DNA of 64,000 nucleotides from Pyrus communis (lineage: Eukaryota > Streptophyta > Magnoliopsida > Rosales > Rosaceae), in contig NC_084813.1 of NCBI RefSeq assembly GCF_963583255.1, forward strand, positions 12,820,001-12,884,000. Reading direction: 5' to 3'. Below, one piece after another: positions 55,331 to 64,000 of the stretch. Both the position numbers and the translations under genes were made by a program. A model generated the notes under the pieces. The model worked only from the letters and a program-made list of their open reading frames with translations. It made no database searches and was not told the DNA's origin. Positions within the stretch are counted from its first letter, which is position 1. Every line of letters begins with the position of its first letter.

Positions 55331-58130
55331 TAAATAAATAAATAAAATTGAATTTATTTGATTAAAATTATTTTATGATAAATAAAATTGCATTTAATAT
55401 AAATATACGATCAAGAAATTAGAATAAATATCCTTTCATATTATTTACAAAGCAATTCACATTTAAATTACATTATTATTTATCCGCCTCTGAACTGTAA
55501 TAACTTTGACAATCATTGATGTCATCATTTTCAGTACGTCACTATTGTCGTTCACTCCCTTTGGTGGACTGTATCAGGGAAGATCACCGAGGTCAATTGA
55601 AATTGACTGAACATAAAATAGTTTTCGCAACGAAATAAAAATCGGTGCATAAAGAGATTTTCGCCGCCTAAAATGATACATGACGAATACTTCGTCGCCA
55701 ACAGTTCACCGTGCAAGGCTTGTAAAGAAAAGTATTGCGTGATGAAGAGAAAAACAATCGTCGCCCAAAATAGTTTGTGCGATGAAAATAGAATTCGTCG
55801 CATAAAGTTCAAAGGGACGAAGCATATTTGTCGCACAAACTCCCAGTATCTGAAATGGTTCTTGGACAAGATTACTATCATGTAATGTTTCTGCACCAAT
55901 TTCTATCGAAGATTATAGACATTGGTCAGCGACGTTGATGTCATCGTCAGCACTAGGAATATGGTCAGGTATAGCATATACATTCTTATGATCAATCCTC
56001 TAAGCAACTTTCCAACCTTTTCTAGCCTTAGGGTCATCTACATAAAAAACCTATTTTGCCATACTTGCCAAAATGTAAGGGTCATTAGCGTACCAAGTTA
56101 TGTTAATGTTCACAGATAGTAAGCCATGGTCTCTTTTAACACTTCTTTGCCTATTCGGATTTATCAAACCATTAACACTTAAACAATATCACTTGGCAAT
56201 GGTCTTTGTAAACCACTTGTATGACACTTGATAGTTTGCCATAGAACTCGATGTCTGTACTTTTACCACCACCCGGGAGATGGACACCACTGTTTTGCGT
56301 ACATAACTTGTCATCATGCTCAGGCCCCAAAAACTTGACGCCATTAACATGACAACCCGAGAACAATTCAACTTAAATATAATCAAACGCCAAGTTATAT
56401 AACTCTTCAGTGTAAACAGGTGAATTGGATGCTTTCAATTGATTCACCTGACATTATACAACAACATAACTTGTTAGTTTGAGCAACCTCGAAGTATTGG
56501 TGTAGTTAGTACAATATGTTCAATACAAACACATAAAATGTACATACTCGAGAAACCACCGAGGAAACAATTCACGGTGCTTCTTGGTATATAAATTAAG
56601 GGGATATTCTCGCTTTTTCATCTCTTCATACTCATCCAGGTATGCCATTATCTCATTGCAATTGTTGAGTATGAACCAATGCGTAACCTCCATGTCTTTT
56701 TTGGTAAATGACTCTCCTCGTACAGTTCGCCAAAGCGTTGTGCGACTTGGGCAAAAATAGAAAGTTTCTCCTTTCTCACACCTCCATCATTATTGCACTG
56801 AGGACAATTGAAAGTTTTCTAAACATCTTTTAGATACATTCCAAAAAATGTAAAGGACTCGTTTGTGACCAAAGCCTCTATAATGGACCCTTTGGGCTTC
56901 ACCTTTTCGTACACTCTTCTTTAGGTCGCCAAGAAGCCTGTAAAAATAAAATATTATCATACAAATGATATAAAATTGTAGTATGATGACGAATAAACAA
57001 TTTAAGAATGAGTTTATACCTTTCTATGGGGTACATCCATCGATAATTTAGTGGTCCAACAAGCAATGCCTTATTAGGTAAATGAACAATAACATGGATC
57101 ATACTTGTAAAAAAATCTGGAGGAAATATCTATTCGAACTTGCATAGGATCTGGACAATGTCGAGGCGCAACTGATTAAAGTTTGACTTTTGCAATTGCA
57201 GTCAATTACGAAAAAAATTCAGACAACAATATGATTGGCTTGACCACATTAACGTGCAACAGGTGTCGAATACCAACCAAAAGGCATACCCATCTAAAAA
57301 TTGATAGAAGATAGAAACTTCAAAAACTCTCTTTTGTGAAAAAAAACACAAGAAACCTTCTGGTTGTTTCACCGTCTCTATTTATCCACAAACCGGACCA
57401 TATGCCCATTTTCTCCAGGTCAAGTAAAAGCTTTGACCGTGTCCTTAGTCTTCCCCTCGATATCTAGAATTGTGCATACCAATGTGCCGATGGCAATTTT
57501 CTCAACATGCATAACATTGAGGTTGTGTCTGAGTTTTAACTTAGACTAGTATGAGAGCTCAAAAAACATAGACTTATGCGTCCAGTTCAGATGTATTGCT
57601 AGTCGGGGCCTAGTTACAGTTTTCTCAAACTGGAGCAAAATCCAAATTGTTAAGTTGTTCCAAAATCTGATCACCAAACCATTCCCTGGGTCTTAGGCGA
57701 GGTTCTATTTTTCCATCGAACTGTTTGTCCTTCTTATGCCACTCGTGGTCCCATGGCAACAATTTCCAATGACCAAGATAGCAAACTTTTCTGGCGTGCC
57801 AACCAGATGTTACGCCATCCTTGCAAACTGGGCATGCCATATAACCCTTAGGCTATCTCCAACCCTAGCCTATAACCTAAATTTCCACTTCTACCCCCCC
57901 CCCCACCAAACCCAACCCAAATTAAAAATGTGGCCTAAAACCTAAAACTAAAATGAAGGCCAAATACCGGCCCGTTTTTAGACCAGAAACTAGTGTGGGG
58001 CCCCACCAGTGAGAGTGAAAACTAAGTTGTGAAGCCTAGATGCCCAAATTGACTCGCCCAATGCGCTAGGCCAAATCCCAAGGGGACCTTACCCACGTGG
58101 GCTTGTCCCCCGCGTGTTCCTCCGCGTGAA

Positions 58131-58520
58131 TTGATCCCAACTTCTTCGTTTGCAAGGTCCCCAGGAAGAGATATGCAAAAGGAAGCAAAGAGAAAAGGGA
58201 AGTCCCAAGATCCCATTAGTGAACAAATTGTTATCAGATTTGCAAGATTGATTGAAAGCCATAGCTCTCAAAAGGAAGAAGCAACCCGAATGTGTGTGGC
58301 TATGAAATACGAAGGGGATAGGAAGCAAGAGAGGTTTGAAATTAATTTCATGATGGAGGACCTCAACAAATACACTCCGGAGAGGAAGAAGTTCTTACGT
58401 GGTAAGCAAAAGGAAATTTTGCAAAGGTATGCCACAAGGAGTATATTTCTAGATGATGATTCATCTCAAGGCTATATCCCAAGTCCACTACCAAGTCAAG
58501 ATGGTGGATATCATTATTAA
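58131..58520 (+). CDS. PIF/Harbinger ORF1-type protein fragment (129 aa)
   Basis: This ORF is lysine- and glutamate-rich: RDMQKEAKRKGKSQDPISEQ, a central helical stretch, and MMEDLNKYTPERKKFLRGKQ near the end. That pattern resembles the C-terminal half of plant PIF ORF1 proteins, often annotated as NAM-associated. The N-terminal Myb/trihelix DNA-binding part is not visible upstream, so this is probably a truncated copy. In this superfamily ORF1 and the transposase act together and are encoded divergently or in tandem. Here they converge from opposite strands. The start codon is the first ATG in the open frame and is uncertain. Confidence 0.6.
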   Translation: MIPTSSFARSPGRDMQKEAKRKGKSQDPISEQIVIRFARLIESHSSQKEEATRMCVAMKYEGDRKQERFEINFMMEDLNKYTPERKKFLRGKQKEILQRYATRSIFLDDDSSQGYIPSPLPSQDGGYHY

Positions 58521-58984
58521 GTTTATGTAGTTTATGAATTTTTTATTGTATTAAATTTATGGGGTTTATTAATTGTCCTTTGTATTAAGTTTATGTGGTT
58601 TATTAAATATCGTTTGTATTAAGTTTATGACTTATTAATTATTGTTTCTATTAATCTAGATGCCTTCAATAATTATTGTACTTATTGTTGCACACTTTGA
58701 TGGACAATAGATGCCTTCAATAATTCAAACGGCCTTCAATAATTTTGACAACGTACTAGTGAAAAGACTTGTCACAAGAAGACACTTCAATTTATAGCTA
58801 GAAAATACCGACATAGTACATGCAAAATTATTACATAATATAACACATTAAAACACTTAAGATTATCTATTATCAACGTTCTCCTTCTCGGCACCATATA
58901 TGCTCAACCAAATCCTTGCAGAGTGTGTCATGACCTTGAGGAGCTTGAATTCTATTTAAACGTCTCATATACTCACTCAGTGTG

Positions 58985-60235
58985 ACCCTATCCTATCGGG
59001 CGTCGTATGTGGTTGCAGCTAGATATTCAACATCTATTGTCATGGCTCTGGCATATGTTGGTTGGTCATCATCCACATCTTCGTCAAAATCTTCCTCAAT
59101 TTCAACGTACTCATCTTCCATAATCATGTTGTGCAAAATTATGCACATCAGCATGATTGAATGGAGGTCTTCCACATTACACAAACGTGTAGCCCCTCTA
59201 ACAATGGCTCATCAAACTTGTAGGATCCTAAATGCTCTCTCGACATCCTTCCAGTAAGACTCTTGTTTCTGCGAAAATAATTTCTTCTTTGCACTATCGG
59301 GATAAGAATAACTTTTCGCAAAGATAGACCAACTAGGATAAATACCATCAATTAAGTAGTAACCTAGTTCATGCCTATTACCATTTACTTTGTACCTCCA
59401 TTCTGATGCCCATCCATTGACAACATCATCGAACAAAAGAGAAGACCAAAGAATGTTGATATCATTGTTTGATAAAAAGTCTCGATTCTATCCATATGTC
59501 GTAATATACCACGGCCTCGAGCACGATGGTTGACTTGTTGTGACGGCCCTTGAATTGGCTAGCCTAAGCAGTAGGACAATTCTTCCACTCCTAATACATA
59601 CAATTGAGACTTCCTATTATGCCAGGGAAGTCTCTTTTGTCTGCCTTACGTAGAAGCTTTTTCAAGTCTTCACGATTTAGCTTGCGAAGGTATGTGGCTC
59701 CATACATAGCTTCAATTACCTTACAAAAACGCTTCAAGTTCTCAATAGTAGTACTCTTCGCAAGTTGGCAGTACTCGTTAGTTAAGTCTACAGAACACCC
59801 ATTAATTAGCATCTGAAATGCAGATGTGAGCTTCTGATGAGGTGATAGACTTTGTCAGCCTACGACATTTATCTTTCTTGCAAAGTGGTGGTCATGATGG
59901 ACAATTACGTTCAAGATGCTTTCAAAAAGCTTTCTCCTCATTTGAAACCGCCTCCAAAAATCATGAGAAGAATATCTCGGACATTCGATAAAATAATTAT
60001 CTGGTCATGACACTTTTCTATATCACGCTGCACAAATGAACACCCTGTGACAAAACCACGATAGCTAGATTTGGCATGGTGCTCATATTAGCGAGTTTGC
60101 AAATTTAGCTTCTTCATTGTTCATTTCTGCATGTATAGTTGCACGACTTGCTTGGTATTATGTTATCGGCATTGCCAAGCTACGCCTTCTTCTATCACCC
60201 ATTGATGAGATATTGATGATTTTTAGGAAACAAAA
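58985..60235 (-). pseudogene. PIF/Harbinger transposase (DDE_Tnp_4, HARBI1-like)
   Basis: The N-terminal region (about 60000-59820) has FWRRFQMRRKLFESILNVI. A middle part (59812-59594) has NLKRFCKVIEAMYGATYLRK and DFPGIIGSLNCMY, where the usual motif is PGMLGSIDCMHW, so the first acidic residue is lost. Then come GYYLIDGIYPSWSIFAKSY, with the second conserved Asp, and SYWKDVERAFRILQ, with the Glu region (59436-59215). The C-terminus has IILHNMIMEDEYVEIEEDFD (59150-59060). Several stops and frame changes mean it is not functional as read. The order of motifs is complete. Confidence 0.82.
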
Positions 60236-60289
60236 ACACTTTGAAAGTTGGAAGATTGGTGAATATGTTGTGTGATGGTTAGATATTCA

Positions 60290-60510
60290 ACATATGCTTA
60301 TACAGAGGATGATTGAAGGTTTGAGTTTCATGTGTGTGGGTTTGTGTTTCATGCGTTTCATATGTTTTGCATGTATTTGGTATGATTTTCATGTGTTTCA
60401 CATGTTTGGTGTGTTATACATCTCTGTCATGTGTTTGTATGTCCTTCACATGTGTTTTGTATGTGATGCACATGTGTTCTATGTGTCTTGTGTGTTTCAT
60501 GTATTTTATG
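60290..60510 (+). repeat. Cryptic catgtgttt-rich repeat in the PIF element
   Basis: Irregular tandem-like words (ttcatgtgtttcacatgttt, tgttttgtatgtgatgcaca) fill this stretch upstream of the transposase. There is no fixed period and the open frames through it are low-complexity. Confidence 0.55.
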
Positions 60511-62305
60511 TTTATACATCTCTATCATGATTTTCATATTCTTCTATAGTGTTTCATGTATTGATTTAGTGATTTTTCAATATTTATCGGAATTTAAATA
60601 TTTTTAGATTAAAATGTTCATAAAATTAATTTACGATAGTCCACATAATTTCATTTTATTTTTAAAAGTTAATTTTAAAAAAATAGCCTAAATTCATTCT
60701 TTAATAATCTAGGGCTAAAATTTTAGGTCATAAGGGTTGGAGCAAAAAAACTGTTTCTAGGCTAAAACCTAAATTTTCTAGGCTAAAAATTTTAGGTTTT
60801 AGGTCAAGGGTTGGAGATGGTCTTAGTGTTCCACCCGAAAACCATGGCATATGCAGAAAAATCATTTACAGTCCATATCACTGCTGCCCACATTGTCAAC
60901 ATCTTGCCAGTAAACTTATTGTACATGCGGACACTGTTTTTCCATAAATCCTTTAACTCATCAACCAATAACCGTAAATAAACATCAATACATTTACGTG
61001 GATCCTCGGTTATCAAAAGAGTCATCATCATATATTCTTTCTTTATGCATTTCCAAGGGAGCAAAGTATATGGAAAAACGAATATCGGCCAAGTGTTGTG
61101 GTATTGGTTTAGAACCCCGAAAGGATTGAATCCGTCAGTGACAAGTCCCAATCTAACGTTATGAGGCTCAGCTACAAAATTGAGGTACATCTGATCAAAA
61201 TCTTTCCATGCTTCTTTGTCTGCAGGATGCCTCATCACGTTGTCATCCACCCAGCCTTCCTTATGCCATCTTATGTCGCTTGCAGTATGTGTCAACATAT
61301 ACAATTGTTGTAACCTCAGCTTTAGTGGCAAATAATGCATTAAATTTCTATGGAATCTTGGTCGTTCAATTCTGAGATGTCATTTTGAACCTCTACTTAT
61401 TACATACTTGGCATTTATCTAACGCTTTATTCTCCTTATAGAACAATATACAATTATTTTTGCAAGAGTGAATTTTTTTCATGATCCAATTCGAGACTAT
61501 TTAACACCTTCTGCACACTTTTATGATCTTTCAGCAAACTATTGTCCTTTGGAAGCGTTCTCTTGAAAACCCCCTGAAAAGTAGTCAAAACGTTAGTCCG
61601 AAATCCGATACTTTGTTTTGCCATGCATCAACTCCACAATGGTTGTGAGTACCGAATAGCTTTCGCATCTTTGGTATAATTCTTGGTTGGCACTTTTAAT
61701 TAGTTTTTCATATTGTTTGAAAGCTTCACTGTCTATACGTGTAGGCACATCATCATCCCTTTCCTGATTGGTGTTCATCAAGGAAAACGGAAAAGCGTCA
61801 TTTATAATATCCCTAATTTGTTCGTTAGGATCCACATTAGGTTCAACATTTTCTACTTGTGTCACGTTTGAAGACGAAACATGGTCTAATTGTTCCCCAT
61901 GATGATTCCTAGTATAAGTACTAAGTCGAATCGAACATTTTCAAAAGTCTCCCTTAAGGTATTGTTACACCTACTACACGGATATCAGATTCCAGTTGCC
62001 CAAAGATTGTGTCTAAATGCAAACTCAATAAACTCATTTATTGGGTTCGCATGATGATTCCAATTGGTCAGTTACACATCTATTCGAATTTTGTATCTAC
62101 TATCTATCCATAATGTCTGCAAGCACAATAAAATTTCAATGATTACAACTTCAACTAGATATTGTCACCTTGTGCCTTTGGTCAGGGCCCTATCCCATTC
62201 GGGAGTCCACTATTATATGGCATCGTTTACGACTCCATTGAATTCGATTTTGACGTGGGAAAATTTTGGCAGCATCTCTTTACAGTTCTTCAAGTCCATG
62301 ACATA

Positions 62306-63480
62306 GATACAAAATACTCATCCAACATTTGAAGAATGTAAAGAGATGTGACCGTAATTCCCACGACTGAAACATAATCCTTGTACCGTAAACTAGGCCC
62401 AATAATTGTGCATTCCCAAATTGTCCATATAATGAGACAATTCAAGAATCAATCAGACCGCAGTCATGCTTTCACATCCATGCGCGAAATCCAACTAATC
62501 TTCGACAGAAGACTAAGATTTTATTGAAAATATGCGTACGAAGTTAATTACTATTAACCCTGTACAACACAAAACAATTGTGTAAGTGACGTGTACATTT
62601 GGTTTTCATGCAAAAACCTAATAACGAACAATACACCTATAAATAACAAACAAATTGACACCTTAATTAACCAACCTCATTAACAAACCTAATTAACAAC
62701 CTAATTAACAAACAAATTAAATAATTTAAATAAATTGAAATGTAAAAACCAAATAACATACCTCTAATTTCATCTTTCATCGAGCAATAATCTTATACAC
62801 CAACCTATAGAAAATAAATTCAATGGCATTAGTTTGAATTCACATCGAAATTTTGAAATACAAAATGAAAACGCTTACCGAATAGAGAGAGCTATTGATT
62901 TACGGAGAGAGGATGGAGATTGAGTTGAAGGGAGTAAGAGATGATGATGTATTTGAGAGTGGTGGAAGGAGGATTTTGCACCGCAATGTGCAGGGAGGAA
63001 GGCTAGCAGAGGCAGCAGCTGCAAAATTTGCAGTTTCTGCCTCTGCAATTGAGGAATCTAATTATAAAGGTGAAGGCTTTGCATGACGAAGCCTTCGTCT
63101 CACAAAACACATACTCTCAAAATTTGGCACCAAAGCTAACCACGTTTTTTGCCCACTTTGCATGATGAACATTTCATTGTACAGTAACACTTTGTGGGAC
63201 GAAAAGTTATGTTTGTCTCGTAAACCATTAAGCGACCAAATATTTAAGTATTTGTTTATAATTATGAAGTTTACGGAAACATAGATCTAAATTGTCTATG
63301 TTTACGTAAATTTCATAATTACAAACAAATACTTTAATTCAATATTTAATCTTATAATTAAAAACTTAAATTGATTAAATTAACCAAATAAATAAATTAA
63401 TCATGCAACAAAACATTAATTAAACTAAAATTTTAATTCAAATACATATCATAAAGAGAAAATTAAAAACATTGTCGTCA
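62306..63480 (-). other. Upstream region of the TNP2-like gene with leader and subterminal motifs
   Basis: AT-rich DNA up to 62880 is followed by a purine-rich plus strand (62885-62975) and then motifs gcatgacgaagccttcgtct, gcatgatgaac, gggacgaaaag and tctcgtaaacc (63060-63240). It mirrors the arrangement at 54861-55330. The remaining sequence to 63480 contains an inverted repeat around aatatttaagtatttgtttataattatgaag and its complement near 63300-63345. Confidence 0.5.
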
Positions 63481-63499
63481 AATACATAAATTTAAAAAT

Positions 63500-63990
63500 A
63501 TGTTCGTCCACAACCCTTAATTAACACTACTGCTCCACTAGTTCGTCAGGATTTCTCTGTAATGCTGCTTGTCATTGGACTTCAGAATGCCATTGCTGGT
63601 AACACCTTTTGAACATCTCATCGATCAAGTTCATCAACTTTTGGTTCGTAACATCTATAATATAGTTACACCGTTCCACAAAAAAATAAGTACAAATTAA
63701 TCATTATAATTAATATACTTTTTAACAAAAATAATTATTTTTTAATTGTTCACACTTGCTAATAATTCATCCAGCACAGACTTTTTCAGGTCTTCGGGCA
63801 TATATTTCCAAGACAACGACTCCGCCGTAGAACATTTGAACCACACTGCTACCTCAATGTCATGCGCAAACTCCGCATATCTCGTCAGACGCATTCGCTC
63901 GCATTATCATAAACGATTTGCAGGACGGTGTCTTTCCTCCATTCGAGCCCACATCACCACTCTCCTCGTTTTGTTATCTCCATAAACAAA
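63500..63990 (-). pseudogene. Second TNP1-like fragment, cut by the window edge
   Basis: On the minus strand, 63985-63746 reads KTRRVVMWARMEERHRPANR, two stops, then CERMRLTRYAEFAHDIEVAV and ESLSWKYMPEDLKKSVLDEL. After an intron-like gap, 63660-63500 reads NQKLMNLIDEMFKRCYQQWH and QAALQRNPDELVEQ. The latter aligns with the conserved core of the TNP1-like gene at 46260-46060. The C-terminal GDEL-type segment is not found below 63500, so this copy appears truncated. Its start lies beyond the window. Confidence 0.55.
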
Positions 63991-64000
63991 ACAAAATAAA

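Larger units (their letters stand above)
57851..60822. mobile_element. PIF/Harbinger element inserted in the TNP2-like gene
   Basis: The left end ggctatctccaaccctagcc and the complement of the right end (gaccatctccaacccttgac) are the typical PIF/Harbinger inverted repeat. The target duplication is TTA on both sides (57848-57850, 60823-60825). It contains two opposed genes, a transposase on the minus strand and an ORF1-type protein on the plus strand. The repeat continues inward as cctaaaacctaaa-like words on both sides. Confidence 0.92.
55482..62305 (-). pseudogene. TNP2-like CACTA transposase, interrupted
   Basis: Islands read on the minus strand in TNP2 order. An N-terminal region (61940-61590) has ESYSVLTTIVELMHGKTKYR. 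The Transposase_21 core (61340-60826) has ASDIRWH, MRHPADKEAWKDFD, NVRLGLVTDGFNPFG, WKCIKKEYMMMTLLI and MWAAVIWTVNDFSAYAM. The zinc-binding-like MACPVCKDG block is at 57840-57810. A segment at 57540-57390 has HVEKIAIGTLVCTILDIEGK. A DUF4218-like part (57110-56560) has GPLNYRWMYPIERY and EVTHWFILNNCNEI. A DUF4216-like C-terminus (56366-56170) has NGVKFLGPEHDDKLCTQNSG. It is broken by stops, frameshifts and the PIF/Harbinger insertion. TNP2 is the catalytic En/Spm transposase. Confidence 0.85.
44499..64000 (-). mobile_element. CACTA (En/Spm) derived block, right end not found
   Basis: The left terminus is cactactaaatttaacagtt, followed to about 44960 by repeated gtgacgaaag, cgtcgcccaat and gtgcgacaaa motifs. 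The block contains, all on the minus strand, a TNP1-like gene, a TNP2-like gene and a second TNP1-like fragment. Further clusters of the same motifs occur at 55010-55330, 55600-55850 and 63060-63240. No matching tagtg terminus is visible, so it may be one large element running out of the window or two or three elements joined in tandem. Younger insertions are listed separately. Confidence 0.5.

Overview
This window looks like gene-poor, repeat-dense nuclear DNA from a dicot plant. It is AT-rich, has plant GT-AG introns, and is made almost entirely of plant transposable elements nested in one another. The Cassandra element (a 5S-carrying TRIM), the GCGACGA-type CACTA subterminal repeats and the tRNA-Asp-primed non-autonomous LTR element recall Rosaceae such as apple, pear or Prunus. 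That placement is inference from memory, not a search. I found no intact host gene, no genuine tRNA or rRNA gene and no CRISPR array.

Layout. 1-14.4 kb: a tandem repeat with a unit of about 340 bp, split by two hAT elements (1109-2256 and 2722-14075). The second hAT itself contains a full Copia LTR retrotransposon (3328-12396). 14.4-17.2 kb: another hAT-like element (14838-15550) and non-coding DNA. 17.2-22.2 kb: a CACTA element with a second CACTA inside it (18956-21417). 22.8-41.1 kb: a Ty3/Gypsy chromovirus (22768-41079) whose 5' LTR is split by a younger minus-strand non-autonomous LTR element (22871-32363). The younger element carries a gag-like ORF and an antisense coiled-coil ORF with its own promoter. 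41.1-44.5 kb: single-copy-looking DNA with a MITE and SINEs. 44.5-64 kb: CACTA-derived DNA on the minus strand (TNP1-like gene, TNP2-like gene, second TNP1-like fragment). It is interrupted by a MITE, a Mutator-like element encoding a FAR1/MULE/SWIM/OTU protein, a triple-LTR Cassandra array and a PIF/Harbinger element.

The coding regions are transposon proteins and nearly all are broken. The exceptions are the two ORFs of the young non-autonomous LTR element (28028-28723 plus; 28832-30166 minus), which are open. Target-site duplications, terminal repeats and frame continuity give an insertion order for most layers. The most interesting observations are: a family of two-stem hairpins with compensatory base changes in the Gypsy element; the antisense ORF and its promoter repeats; LTR pairs about 99% alike around badly decayed interiors; an OTU protease domain broken by a 56-bp triplication; and a Cassandra array whose middle LTR has lost its 5S segment. 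All percentages are eye counts.
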